From Flavobacterium supellecticarium (lineage in GTDB: Bacteria; Bacteroidota; Bacteroidia; Flavobacteriales; Flavobacteriaceae): 64,000 nucleotides of DNA. Made by a program: the position numbers and the translations under genes. The DNA lies in assembly GCF_004801375.1 (NCBI RefSeq), contig NZ_SSNZ01000007.1, forward strand, positions 124,001 to 188,000, given 5' to 3'. This document shows, piece after piece, positions 27,800 to 39,400 of this stretch. The notes under the pieces were generated by a model, which saw only the letters and a list, made by a program, of their open reading frames with translations, ran no database searches and had not been told where the DNA came from. The first letter of the stretch is position 1; each line of letters starts with the position of its first letter.

Positions 27800-27821
27800 A
27801 TAAAGACAAAAACAAGACATT

Positions 27822-28322
27822 ATGGAAAGTCCAAAAGAATATTCCAATGGTGAAATTACTGTAGTTTGGAAGCAACAATTATGTGAACATTCCGGAAATT
27901 GCGTTCGTGGACTACCCGAAGTTTTCCGGGCCAAAGTAAGACCCTGGATCGAAGTCCGTAAAGCGGGCTCGGATGAAATTGTCGAACAGATCAAAAAATG
28001 CCCTTCGGGTGCTTTGTCGTATTACTATAATAAAAATAAAATGGAAGATCATTTAAAGTTGGTGAACAATGAAGAAAAAAGTCGCTTCGAACTAGAAGTA
28101 GACGGACATATCGCTTTTATCGATTATAAAATAAAAGACAGAAAGATCTACCTCATCCATACCGAAGTGCCGGCCGAATTGGGAGGAAAAGGGATCGGCA
28201 ATGCGATAGTACTGAAAACACTTCACTATATAAAAGATAATGGCTATTCATTAGTGCCATTGTGTCCTTTTGTGGCGGCCTATATTAAAAGGCACCCGGA
28301 ATGGGAAGCGATTGTTGCCTAG
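27822..28322 (+). CDS. YjdI iron-sulfur domain fused to a short acetyltransferase
   Basis: The 166-residue protein joins two small domains. Residues 1-67 match the YjdI mono-cluster Fe-S family, with C25, C31 and C59 and the C-terminal CPSGALSYY motif. Residues 78-166 match the short NATD1/YidJ-like GNAT family: GHIAFIDYKI, the acetyl-CoA loop GGKGIGNAIV, and the end LVPLCPFVAAYIKRHPEW. Only three Cys are evident for the cluster, so the fourth ligand may be a His (H26) or absent. No substrate is known for either family. It is upstream of ruvB but separated by ruvB's own promoter. Confidence 0.82.
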   Translation: MESPKEYSNGEITVVWKQQLCEHSGNCVRGLPEVFRAKVRPWIEVRKAGSDEIVEQIKKCPSGALSYYYNKNKMEDHLKLVNNEEKSRFELEVDGHIAFIDYKIKDRKIYLIHTEVPAELGGKGIGNAIVLKTLHYIKDNGYSLVPLCPFVAAYIKRHPEWEAIVA

Positions 28323-28333
28323 TAAGAATGCGC

Positions 28334-28363
28334 TTGATCCCAGCCAAACATTTCCTATCTTTG
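28334..28363 (+). promoter_or_regulatory. Promoter of ruvB
   Basis: TTG at 28334-28336, exactly 19 bases, then TATCTTTG at 28356-28363: a complete consensus match. The ATG of ruvB begins five bases after the -7 box, so the transcript would start at or next to the start codon. Confidence 0.75.
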
Positions 28364-28367
28364 CCAA

Positions 28368-29390
28368 ATGAATGAGCATTTAGATCCGACTAACCAACGA
28401 TATAATCCGGAGGAACTTGATTTAGAAAAAAAATTAAGACCACTGTCTTTTGACGATTTTACCGGACAGGATCAGGTACTGGAAAACCTGAAAGTGTTTG
28501 TACAGGCTGCCAATCTTAGAGGGGAAGCACTGGATCATACTTTGTTCCATGGGCCACCCGGTTTGGGAAAAACAACCCTGGCCAATATTCTGGCAAATGA
28601 GCTGGATGTAAATATCAAGATCACTTCTGGTCCGGTATTGGACAAACCTGGCGATCTGGCCGGTTTGTTGACCAATCTGGACGAACGGGATGTGTTGTTT
28701 ATCGATGAGATTCACCGGCTAAGTCCCATCGTGGAAGAATACCTGTATTCGGCTATGGAGGATTTTAAAATTGATATCATGATCGAAAGTGGACCAAATG
28801 CCAGAACGGTGCAAATTAATCTTAGCCCGTTTACACTGGTTGGTGCGACAACGCGCTCCGGTTTACTTACCGCACCGATGCGGGCTCGTTTCGGAATCCA
28901 AAGCCGTTTACAATATTATAATACCGAATTGTTAACCACAATTGTACAACGCAGTGCGTCAATCTTAAAAATGCCAATCACGATGGAAGCCGCTATCGAG
29001 ATTGCCGGCAGAAGTAGGGGAACACCGCGTATTGCGAATGCATTGTTGCGTCGTGTCCGCGATTTTGCTCAGATAAAAGGGAATGGAAGAATCGATGTAG
29101 AAATTGCCCGTTTCTCCCTTAAAGCCTTACATGTGGATGCGCATGGGTTGGACGAAATGGACAATAAAATTCTGAATACAATTATCGATAAGTTCAAAGG
29201 CGGACCGGTTGGATTGTCGACATTGGCAACAGCGGTGTCCGAAAGTGGCGAAACGATCGAAGAAGTATACGAGCCATTCCTGATTCAGGAAGGGTTTATC
29301 ATCCGAACACCACGCGGTCGTGAAGTAACCGAAAAAGCCTATTACCATCTGGGAAAAACCCGTCCCGGTATTCAGGGAGGATTGTTTTAA
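28368..29390 (+). CDS. ruvB: Holliday junction branch migration ATPase RuvB
   Basis: The 340-residue protein has all RuvB parts: the N-terminal segment [11 protein letters not shown], Walker A G62-PPGLGKT, Walker B FIDEIH (111-116), sensor 1 (GATTRSG), the arginine finger region (MRARFGI), and the C-terminal winged helix ([12 protein letters not shown]). RuvB is the hexameric motor that moves Holliday junctions with RuvA (at 32879). ruvC is not in the window. The start ATG at 28368 gives the normal length. It is followed by queG after five bases. Confidence 0.97.
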   Translation: MNEHLDPTNQRYNPEELDLEKKLRPLSFDDFTGQDQVLENLKVFVQAANLRGEALDHTLFHGPPGLGKTTLANILANELDVNIKITSGPVLDKPGDLAGLLTNLDERDVLFIDEIHRLSPIVEEYLYSAMEDFKIDIMIESGPNARTVQINLSPFTLVGATTRSGLLTAPMRARFGIQSRLQYYNTELLTTIVQRSASILKMPITMEAAIEIAGRSRGTPRIANALLRRVRDFAQIKGNGRIDVEIARFSLKALHVDAHGLDEMDNKILNTIIDKFKGGPVGLSTLATAVSESGETIEEVYEPFLIQEGFIIRTPRGREVTEKAYYHLGKTRPGIQGGLF

Positions 29391-29395
29391 TTAGC

Positions 29396-30322
29396 ATGAT
29401 CAATAATTCAGAAAAATATACGCAATTGATAAAAACCGAAGCCAAACGCCTCGGTTTTTTGTCATGTGGGATATCCCGTGCCGGTTTTCTGGAAGAAGAA
29501 GCGCCCCGACTGGAAAAGTGGCTTAATGCCCAGATGAACGGAAAAATGGGGTATATGGAAAATCATTTCGACAAGCGGCTCAATCCGACTTTGTTGGTGG
29601 ACGATGCCAAAAGTATTATTTCGTTAACGCTGAATTATTATCCCGAAGTCAAACAAAACGTCGGAAGTTATAAGATCTCAAAATATGCTTATGGTCAGGA
29701 TTATCATTATGTGATCAAGGAAAAACTCAAGGAGTTATTGTTTTTTATCCAAAATGAGATCGGGGAAGTGTCCGGTCGCGCTTTTGTCGATTCGGCTCCG
29801 GTTTTGGATAAAGCCTGGGCAGCGAAAAGCGGTTTGGGTTGGATCGGGAAAAACAGCAACCTGCTTTCCAAACAGGTGGGGTCGTTTTTCTTTATCGCCG
29901 AATTAATCGTAGATTTGGAATTGGAGTACGACAATGCGACAACCGATCATTGCGGGAAGTGTACTGCCTGTATCGATGCCTGTCCTACTGAAGCGATTGT
30001 GGCGCCCTATGTGGTCGATGGTAGTAAGTGTATTTCGTATTTTACGATCGAATTAAAGGAAAATATCCCGTCGGAAGTAAAAGGTAAATTCGACGACTGG
30101 ATGTTTGGTTGCGATGTTTGTCAGGATGTATGTCCGTGGAATCGCTTTTCAAAACCGCATCAGGAGCCGTTGCTTAAACCGAATGAATCCATACTGTCTT
30201 TTTCGAAAAAAGACTGGGAGGAGATTACCGATGAAACCTTCCGGAAAGTTTTTAAGGACTCTGCCGTAAAACGCACCAAATACGAAGGATTAATCCGTAA
30301 TATGAATTTCTTAAAAGAATAA
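29396..30322 (+). CDS. queG: Epoxyqueuosine reductase QueG
   Basis: The 308-residue protein has the QueG N-terminal cobalamin-binding domain and the ferredoxin part with two 4Fe-4S motifs: [12 protein letters not shown] and [11 protein letters not shown]. The conserved [11 protein letters not shown] segment carries the catalytic Asp. It reduces epoxyqueuosine in tRNA to queuosine, the last step of queuosine synthesis. It lacks the C-terminal HEAT repeats of the longest members. It is probably co-transcribed with ruvB, whose stop lies five bases upstream. Confidence 0.94.
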   Translation: MINNSEKYTQLIKTEAKRLGFLSCGISRAGFLEEEAPRLEKWLNAQMNGKMGYMENHFDKRLNPTLLVDDAKSIISLTLNYYPEVKQNVGSYKISKYAYGQDYHYVIKEKLKELLFFIQNEIGEVSGRAFVDSAPVLDKAWAAKSGLGWIGKNSNLLSKQVGSFFFIAELIVDLELEYDNATTDHCGKCTACIDACPTEAIVAPYVVDGSKCISYFTIELKENIPSEVKGKFDDWMFGCDVCQDVCPWNRFSKPHQEPLLKPNESILSFSKKDWEEITDETFRKVFKDSAVKRTKYEGLIRNMNFLKE

Positions 30323-30456
30323 TTCTAAATAATACAACTTATTATCTTTTTGTGAATCAGAGTCTTGCTTTTTTTTAGGCTTTTTGATTTGTTGTAACAG
30401 CGCATCATTTTTAAAATATTAGCTGTTAAAAGTTTCTAAAATTATGTGCATACCGT

Positions 30457-30464
30457 TATCTTTG
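30457..30464 (+). promoter_or_regulatory. Likely -7 element of the malic enzyme gene
   Basis: TATCTTTG, an exact TAnnTTTG match, 22 bases before the ATG at 30487. The -33 position reads TTTC. Confidence 0.6.
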
Positions 30465-30486
30465 TGAGTTAGTAAAATAAAAAACT

Positions 30487-32784
30487 ATGCATAAAGACAG
30501 CAAAAGAAGAGAGGCTTTATTATATCATGCGAAACCTACACCCGGAAAAATCCAGGTAGTACCCACCAAAAAATATGCAACACAGCGCGATCTGGCACTG
30601 GCATATTCCCCGGGAGTTGCAGAGCCATGTTTGGAGATTGAGAAAGATGTAAACAATGTGTATAAGTATACGGCCAAAGGAAACCTGGTAGCGGTGATTT
30701 CCAATGGAACGGCTGTATTGGGATTGGGCGATATCGGACCGGAAGCTTCAAAACCGGTTATGGAAGGTAAAGGACTTTTGTTTAAAATCTTCGCCGATAT
30801 TGATGTGTTTGATATTGAAGTGGATACCAAAGACGTAGATAAATTTATTGAAACTGTAAAAAATATTGCACCAACTTTTGGTGGGATTAATCTGGAAGAT
30901 ATCAAAGCGCCTGAATCGTTTGAAATCGAACGACGATTGGTAGAAGAATTGAATATCCCGGTAATGCACGACGACCAACACGGAACAGCAATTATTTCGG
31001 CTGCAGCCTTATTAAATGCTGTAGAATTGGCCGGTAAGAAAATGGGAGAGGTAAGAATGGTAATCTCCGGAGCGGGTTCGGCAGCTATTGCCTGTGCCAA
31101 CCTGTATGTGTCGTTTGGTGTTAAACAGGAGAATATCGTAATGTTTAACAGTAAAGGAGCGTTGCGTAAAGGAGATCCTAGAGTTTCCGAAATGCAGGCA
31201 AAATATGCTACCGATAAAGAATACGCTTCTCTTGGTGATGCGATGTTAGGGGCCGATGTATTTATCGGTTTGTCTTCGGGCGATATCGTAACACCGGATA
31301 TGTTAGTTGGAATGGCTGAGAATCCAATTGTTTTTGCCATGGCAAATCCGCGTCCGGAAATCAATTACGATCTGGCTATTGCAACCCGTAAAGATATTAT
31401 TATGGCTACCGGTCGTTCCGACCATCCTAATCAGGTGAACAACGTACTTGGGTTTCCTTTTATTTTTAGAGGTGCTTTAGACGTTCGGGCAACCAAAATT
31501 AACGAAGAAATGAAAAAAGCTGCGGTAGTGGCTTTGGCTAATCTGGCCAAAGAATCCGTGCCGGAGCAGGTAAATATCGCCTATGGCGAAACCAAATTAA
31601 TTTTCGGTAGAGATTATATCATCCCGAAACCGTTTGATCCAAGATTGATTGCCGAAGTTCCACCGGCTGTAGCCAAAGCAGCTATGGAATCAGGAGTGGC
31701 AACAGCGCCAATTGCCGACTGGGATAAATACCGCGAGGAATTATTGGAACGTATGGGATCGGATAACAAAATGCTACGACTGTTACAGAACCGTGCGAAA
31801 ACAGATCCGAAGCGTGTCATTTTTGCCGAAGCCGATCATCTGGATGTATTAAAAGCAGCGCAGATCGTTTTGGAAGAAGGTATCGGACAGCCGATCTTAT
31901 TGGGTAACCGCGAAACCATTTTGGAATTAAAAGCGGAAATCGGTTTTGAAGAAGAAGTGTTGATTATCGACCCGAAAACCAAAGAAGAGGAAGAACGAAG
32001 AAATCGTTTTGCCGAAGTATATTGGAAAGCCCGTCAAAGAAGAGGGACAACTTTATTGGATGCTCAGAAGTGGATGCGCGAACGCAACTATTTCGCCGCG
32101 ATGATGATTAATGAAGGTGAAGCCGATGCTTTGGTAACCGGATATTCCAGAAGTTATCCAACAGTGGTAAAACCAATGTTGGAGCTAATTGAAAAAGCAC
32201 CTGGTGTTTCAAGAGTTGCGACAACCAACCTGATGATGACCAAACGCGGACCATTATTCCTGGCTGATACGGCAATCAATCCGAATCCTTCCGCGGAAGA
32301 TTTGGCTAAAATTGCTTTGATGACCGCCAAAACGGTAAAAATGTTCGGTATGGAACCGGTGATTGCCATGGTATCGTTCTCGAATTTCGGATCGTCTAAA
32401 AATGAAGGCGCTTCCAAAGTACGCGAAGCAGTGGCCTATTTGCATAAAAACCACCCGGATTTAATTGTGGACGGTGAGATTCAAACCGACTTTGCGTTGA
32501 ATTCGGATATGCTAAAAAGCAAATTCCCATTCTCTAAACTGGCCAATAAAAAAGTAAATACCCTGATTTTTCCAAATCTGGATGCTGCCAATATCACCTA
32601 TAAGATGATAAAAGAGTTGTATAAATCGGTGTCGATCGGACCAATCATGTTAGGATTGGAGAAACCGGTACATATTTTCCAGTTAGGTGCCAGTGTAGAA
32701 GAAATGGTGAATATGGCTGCCGTTGCGGTTGTCGATGCTCAGGAAAAAGAGAAGCGGTCGAAACAACAATCAGTAAAGAAATAA
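30487..32784 (+). CDS. maeB: NADP-dependent malic enzyme with phosphotransacetylase-like domain (MaeB)
   Basis: The 765-residue protein joins a malic enzyme half (1 to about 430) to a phosphate acetyltransferase-like half (about 440-765). The first half has the catalytic Tyr in LALAYSPGVAEP, the metal-binding segment MHDDQHGT and the nucleotide fold ISGAGSAAIA. The second half carries VTGYSRSYPTVVKPML and the end LEKPVHIFQLGASVEEMV. It converts malate to pyruvate, giving NADPH; the second half usually senses acetyl-CoA rather than catalysing. It appears monocistronic. Confidence 0.95.
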   Translation: MHKDSKRREALLYHAKPTPGKIQVVPTKKYATQRDLALAYSPGVAEPCLEIEKDVNNVYKYTAKGNLVAVISNGTAVLGLGDIGPEASKPVMEGKGLLFKIFADIDVFDIEVDTKDVDKFIETVKNIAPTFGGINLEDIKAPESFEIERRLVEELNIPVMHDDQHGTAIISAAALLNAVELAGKKMGEVRMVISGAGSAAIACANLYVSFGVKQENIVMFNSKGALRKGDPRVSEMQAKYATDKEYASLGDAMLGADVFIGLSSGDIVTPDMLVGMAENPIVFAMANPRPEINYDLAIATRKDIIMATGRSDHPNQVNNVLGFPFIFRGALDVRATKINEEMKKAAVVALANLAKESVPEQVNIAYGETKLIFGRDYIIPKPFDPRLIAEVPPAVAKAAMESGVATAPIADWDKYREELLERMGSDNKMLRLLQNRAKTDPKRVIFAEADHLDVLKAAQIVLEEGIGQPILLGNRETILELKAEIGFEEEVLIIDPKTKEEEERRNRFAEVYWKARQRRGTTLLDAQKWMRERNYFAAMMINEGEADALVTGYSRSYPTVVKPMLELIEKAPGVSRVATTNLMMTKRGPLFLADTAINPNPSAEDLAKIALMTAKTVKMFGMEPVIAMVSFSNFGSSKNEGASKVREAVAYLHKNHPDLIVDGEIQTDFALNSDMLKSKFPFSKLANKKVNTLIFPNLDAANITYKMIKELYKSVSIGPIMLGLEKPVHIFQLGASVEEMVNMAAVAVVDAQEKEKRSKQQSVKK

Positions 32785-32848
32785 TTACGGGTAACGGAAC
32801 AAAATAATCACTTTGTACTATAAAATTAGGATAGTAAAAGATTTTTCT

Positions 32849-32856
32849 TATTTTTG
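32849..32856 (+). promoter_or_regulatory. Likely -7 element of ruvA-sprA
   Basis: TATTTTTG fits TAnnTTTG and lies 23 bases before the ruvA ATG. The -33 region is not recognisable. Confidence 0.5.
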
Positions 32857-32878
32857 GTAATAACGAATACGGGTCAAT

Positions 32879-33460
32879 ATGATTGCACATATTAAGGGAC
32901 GGCTTGCCGAAAAGTCGCCAACAGAGGTAATTATAGATTGTAATGGCGTAGGATATCAGATCCATATCTCGCTCCATACGTTTTCGTTATTGCCAGATAC
33001 GGAAAATATTAAGCTCTATACGTTTCTTCAGATTAAAGAAGATGCGCATACCCTTTTTGGTTTTGTCGAAAAAGCCGAAAGAGAACTGTTTAAACTACTG
33101 ATTTCTGTTTCCGGTGTCGGAGCAGGAACTGCACGGACGATGCTCTCGTCTATTCCTCCACAACAAATTATTCATGCTATAGCCAATAACGATGTCGCGA
33201 CAGTCCAGTCTATTAAAGGAATCGGGGCTAAAACGGCGCAACGCGTTATTCTGGATCTGAAGGATAAAGTACTTAAAGTTTATAATTTGGAGGAAGTTTC
33301 GGCAGTAGAAAGCAATACAAATAAAAATGAAGCGTTATCAGCTTTGGAGGTTTTGGGATTCCTGCGGAAATCAGCCGAAAAAGTAGTTGATAAAATTGTT
33401 AAAGATAATCCAGATGCTTCTGTGGAATCAATCATTAAACTAGCTTTAAAAAATTTATAA
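32879..33460 (+). CDS. ruvA: Holliday junction DNA helicase subunit RuvA
   Basis: The 193-residue protein has the N-terminal OB fold (MIAHIKGRLAEKSPTEVIID), two helix-hairpin-helix motifs (LLISVSGVGAGTARTML and VQSIKGIGAKTAQRVIL) and the C-terminal RuvB-binding domain (EALSALEVLGF to SIIKLALKNL). The RuvA tetramer clamps the four-way junction and loads RuvB. It is followed by sprA after only three bases, so the two are very likely co-transcribed, an order known in Bacteroidota. Confidence 0.96.
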   Translation: MIAHIKGRLAEKSPTEVIIDCNGVGYQIHISLHTFSLLPDTENIKLYTFLQIKEDAHTLFGFVEKAERELFKLLISVSGVGAGTARTMLSSIPPQQIIHAIANNDVATVQSIKGIGAKTAQRVILDLKDKVLKVYNLEEVSAVESNTNKNEALSALEVLGFLRKSAEKVVDKIVKDNPDASVESIIKLALKNL

Positions 33461-33463
33461 TTC

Positions 33464-36400
33464 TTGGAAACATTTTACGCGCATGATTTTTTTAAGAAGA
33501 TAAAGACCGGACTCACGATTTTGGTTTTATTCTTTTGTTTTTCTGTCCAGGCTCAGGTTGATGAAGAAGAACAGGATTCTATCAAAACCGGTTCTTCAGT
33601 AGGAAAACTTAATATCTCCAATCCGAAAAGTATTGTAGAGGCTTATACCTATGATCCGGTAACCAACCGTTATATCTATACCAAAACATTCGACGGTTTT
33701 AATATTAATTATCCGATCATCCTAACACCAAAAGAATATGAAGAGTTGGTGTTGCGAGAGTCCATGCGAGACTATTTTAAGAAAAAATCAAGCGCTATCG
33801 ACGGTAAAAAAGCGGGTAGCGAAGATGCGAAAAAAGATTTATTACCACGATATTATGTAAATTCCAATTTCTTCGAAGCTATCTTTGGAGGAAATACAAT
33901 CGACGTAAAACCGCTCGGTTCCGTTGAAGTGGATTTGGGAATGCGGTATACCAAACAGGATAACCCGGCATTTTCGCCAAGAAACCGTTCTACCTTTACT
34001 TTCGATTTTGACCAGCGAATCAGTTTGAGTTTACAAGGGAAAGTAGGAACCCGTTTAAATGTAAATGCCAACTACGATACCCAGTCGACTTTTGCTTTCC
34101 AGAATTTAATTAAATTAGAATATACACCAACCGAAGACGATATTATTAAAAAGATCGAAGTCGGAAACGTAAGCTTGCCGCTAAACAGTTCTTTGATCCG
34201 TGGTGCGCAAAGTCTTTTCGGGGTGAAAGCGCAATTCCAGTTTGGAAAGACGACCATTACCGGGATTTTCTCCGAACAGAAATCACAAACCAAAACCGTT
34301 ACCGCACAGGGTGGTGGAACCATTCAGGAATTCCAGTTGTTTGCATTGGATTATGATTCCGACCGACACTATTTCCTGTCGCAGTATTTCCGCAACCGTT
34401 ATGACGAAGCCTTAAAGCAGTATCCGCAAATTAACAGCCGGGTACAAATTACCCGTGTGGAAGTTTGGATCACCAACAAACAAAACCGTGTTAGTGGTAC
34501 CGATAACAACCTGCGTAACATTATGGCGTTACAGGATTTGGGAGAGGCGCAACAATTGGGTGTACCGGATGCCAACATCATTGGAATCCCTTCCGGTGGA
34601 TTTTTTAACCAGCCTCCGGGATCTCCTGTTGATAATAAAAATAACAAATTCGATCCGGGAGCGATCGGAACCAACTACCTGAATTCGGGTATCCGTGAAA
34701 TTGTAAACGGAAGTGCCGGATTTAGTGTGCCAGCCTATAACGTGGTCGAAGGTAAAGATTACGCCAAATTGGAAAATGCGCGTAAATTATCGTCCAACGA
34801 ATATACCTATCACCAGCAATTGGGATACATCTCGTTAAACCAGCGTTTGGCAAACGACGAAGTACTGGCAGTAGCCTATCAGTATACCATTGGGGATAAA
34901 GTATACCAGGTTGGGGAATTCGGAACCGATGGTGTCGATGCCACACAGGTTCAAAACGGTATCCCGTCGACACAAAGTCTTATCGTAAAATTATTAAAAA
35001 GTAACCTGACCAACGTAAACCAGCCGATCTGGAATTTGATGATGAAAAATATCTATCAGATCCCGGGTGCTTACCAGCTGTCTCAGGAAGATTTCCGTTT
35101 TAATATTTTGTATACCGACCCGTCACCGTTAAACTATATTGTTCCGGCTGGTCCGGGCAGTGGATCGCAACCCGCGATTCCATTACCGGGTGATGTGGAA
35201 AATACACCATTGATTAAAGTTTTCAATGTCGACCGACTGAATTACACCAATGACCCACAGGTGGGTGGTGACGGTTTCTTCGATTTTGTTCCGGGTATTA
35301 CGGTCGATCAGCAAAATGGACGTATTATCTTTACAACGGTTGAGCCATTCGGGGATCACCTTTTTGAAAAATTACGATCCAACGGAAATGAAAATTATGA
35401 TGGTGACGTAACCAGTGGTATCGATTATAATGCCAATCAACGTAAATATGTATTCCGAAACCTGTATAAAACCACTCAGGCGGGGGCATTACAAGATAGT
35501 GATAAAAATAAATTCCAGTTAAAAGGTAAATTCAAATCCTCGGGAGGAGACGGTATTGCGATTGGAGCCTTTAACGTACCGCAGGGATCGGTTGTAGTAA
35601 CCGCCGGTGGACGTCGTTTGGTTGAAGGTGTGGATTATACCGTAGATTATCAGAGAGGACGCGTACAAATCCTGGATCCGTCGTTACAGGCGTCCAGTAT
35701 TCCGATTGAAGTGTCGTTGGAAAACAACGCCATCTTTGGTCAGCAAACCCGACGTTTTTACGGGTTAAATGTGGAACACAAATTCTCGGATAAATTCTTG
35801 ATCGGCGGTACCTTCCTACGATTATCAGAACGTCCGTTTACACAAAAATCAAACTACGGTCAGGAATCGGTAAACAATACCATTTATGGTTTAAATACCA
35901 ATTTCTCTACCGAAGTTCCATTCTTTACCCGTTTGGTAAACAAACTTCCAAATGTGGACACCGATGTGCCGTCGAACTTATCCTTCCGTGGAGAGATCGC
36001 CTACCTACAGCCGGGTGCTTCTACAGCGGATCAGTTTAACGGAGAAGCGACAACCTATATCGATGACTTCGAAGGTTCGCAAACGACGATCGATATGCGT
36101 TCGGCTCAGGCGTGGTCGTTGGCGAGTACGCCGGTGGGCTACGGAGACGAATTGTCGGCTCCGGATTACGGTTACCGAAGAGCAAAATTATCGTGGTATT
36201 CCATTGACCCGACCTTCTATGCCTCATCGCAATTACCGGCCGGTTTATCGGTAGATGATATCTCCTCAAACCGTACCCGTCGTATCTATAGCCAGGAGTT
36301 ATATCCGGTTACCGATATTGCACAAGGACAAAGTACAGTGATCAACACACTCGATTTAACGTATTACCCGAAAGAAAGAGGACCGTACAACTTTAGCCCG

Positions 36401-39400
36401 TTGGCGAATCCATCGGATAACTCCTTAGCCAATCCTCAAAATAACTGGGGTGGTATTATGAGAGCGATCAACTCGACCAACTTCGAACAATCGAATGTGG
36501 AGTATATCCAATTCTGGATGATGGACCCGTATTACGGTTCCGATGTTCAGGGGATTACAACCAATGAAGGGAAATTAACGTTCAATATTGGTGAGATTTC
36601 GGAAGACATCTTAAAAGACGGAAGAAAATTCTATGAAAACGGTTTGGGACCAAATCAGGTTCTGGTACAACCGCAAGGTCCTTGGGGGAATGTGCCGGCA
36701 TCGCAATCGCTAATCTATGCGTTCGATACCAATGAAGGGAATCGTGAAGCGCAGGATGTTGGTTTGGATGGATTGAACGATGCCGAAGAAGCAGCAAAAT
36801 TCCCTGCTTTTGCCAGTAATCCCGATCCTGCTGCCGATAACTACCAGTACTTCTTAAATGCACAAGGAAATATTATCCAGCGTTACCGTAATTATAACGG
36901 TGTTCAGGGGAACTCGCCAATCGCTGTTTCGGATACCAACCGTGGATCGACAACCTTACCGGATGTAGAGGATATCAACCGTGATAACACGATGAATACG
37001 ATTAATGCGTATTGGAAGTTTGAAGTTCCGGTGAAATATTATCCGGGTGAAGTTCCGGTGGGACAGGATTATATTGCCGACGTTCGGGTAAACAATAACG
37101 TTGATCTTGCCAATGGTGGTACCGGTCGTGTGCGTTGGATCTTATATAAAATTCCAATTCTGGAAGCAACCAGTGCCAATCAGGAAGGTTCAATTTCTGA
37201 TTTCCGTTCGATCCGTTTTATGAGAATGTTTATGTCGAACTTCTCCGATCAGATCACGTTGCGTTTCGGTGCTTTAGATTTAGTGCGTGGTGAATGGAGA
37301 CGTTATACCGGAACACTGGATCCAAACGAAACCGAACAACAAAACGAAAATGACAATACCGGGTTTGACGTAGTAGCGGTAAACATACAGGAAAATGGGA
37401 ACCGTTTGCCAATTCCGTATGTAACACCTCCGGGAGTAACCCGCGAACAATTATACAACAACAATACGATTATCAATCAAAACGAACAATCGTTGTCGTT
37501 ACGTGTTTACAAAAAAGATGCGAACCTTCCGGGATTAGGAGGTTTGGAACCGGGCGATGCCAGAGCGGTGTTTAAAAATGTAAGTGTGGATATGCGTCAG
37601 TTTAAAAAACTACGAATGTTCCTTCATGCGGAAGCTTTACAACCACCAGCCGAAACACAACCGTTAATGGCCGATCAGATGGTGGCGTTTATCCGTTTTG
37701 GTAATGATTTTACCCAAAACTTCTATCAGGTGGAGATTCCGTTAAAACCGTCGGCTTTCTCGGCGCGTTCGGCAGAGGAAATCTGGCCTGCGGATAATCA
37801 AATCGATTTAAGTCTGGAATTGTTAACCAAGTTAAAAGTGCTCGCATTACAAGGTAACTTACCGAATCCGGTAGATCCGTTAACGGGTATCGGATATGCC
37901 CGTGAGGATGTCCTGGATCCATCATTGGCCGGAAAACCAAATATGTTGACATTAGGTATTAAAGGTAATCCGAACTTTGGTTTGGTGCGGACCTTAATGG
38001 TCGGAGTGAAAAACATCTCCACTCAGGAAGTACGCGGAGAAGTTTGGTTTAACGAATTGCGTATGTCTGATATGGATAACAAAGGCGGTATGGCGGCTAT
38101 TGCCAATTTGGATACCAACTTTGCCGACCTGATGAATATTTCGGCAACCGGTAGAATGAGTACCATCGGTTTCGGAACACTGGAACAGGGACCTAACGAA
38201 AGAAGTCGTGAGGATACCAAGCAATATAACATCGTTACCAATATTAACATAGGTAAATTATTGCCGAAGAAATGGGGAATCAACCTGCCGTTTAACTACG
38301 GTGTAGGTGAGGAGATCATTACACCGCAATACGATCCGTTTAATCAGGATATCAAATTACAACAGTTGTTGGATGTAACCGTCGATAGTGCCGAAAAAGA
38401 CAATATCCGTAATCGTGCGATTAATTATACCAAACGTAAAAGTATCAACTTTATCGGGGTGAAAAAAGACCGTGCGCCGGAACAGAAACAGCGCGTGTAT
38501 GATGTAGAAAATCTAACCTTGTCGTACTCGTTTAACGAAATGGAACACCACGATTTTGAAGTGGAAAGTTTGGTGGATCAGCAGGTGAAAACCTCAGCCG
38601 ATTATGCTTATACATTCAAGCCAAAAGCTGTGGAACCGTTTAAGAAAACGAAGTTCATGAAGAAAAGCAGTTATTGGAAAATGTTGAGCGACTTTAACTT
38701 TAATTATTTGCCAACAACCATTTCATTCAGCTCGACAATTTTACGTCAGTACAACAGACAACAGTTCCGACAGGTAGATGGTGTGGAAGGTATTGCAATC
38801 GATCCGTTGTACAGAAGAAATTACTTCTTCAATTACCAATACGGGTTTAATTATAATCTAACCAAATCGTTACGTATTAATTATAGTGCGTCATCCAATA
38901 ATATCGTTCGAAATTATCTGGATGAAAATAAAATACCGGATCCGACAAATACGATCTGGGATAGTTATTTTGATATCGGAGAGCCAAACAACCATACACA
39001 ACAGTTAAACGTAAATTACGATCTGCCGATAAATAAATTGCCGTTCTTAAGCTTTGTAAAATCTACGTATACGTATACCGGTGATTACAACTGGCAACGT
39101 TCGTCGGATGCTTTCTCGTCGATCGATGGCTACGATTTGGGTAACACGATTCAGAATGCAGCGTCACACCGATTGAATACGGTATTGACAATGGATAATT
39201 TCTATAAGTATATCGGTCTGACCAAACAACGTAGAAAAGCGGCGCCAAAAGCCAATACACCAGCTCCGAAAGCTCCGGTTCCGGGTCAGAAAATTACCCA
39301 GATCCAGCAAGCTCCGGAAGACAAACCAAATGTCATTATCGACGGTTTGATCGGATTGGCAACCAGTGTGAAAAATATTCAGATTAACTATACCGATAAT

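Noticed and set aside
30525..31364. A 279-codon open frame on the minus strand inside the malic enzyme gene
   Set aside because: It mirrors a strongly conserved coding frame, has no family features and owes its length to codon bias of the gene opposite.
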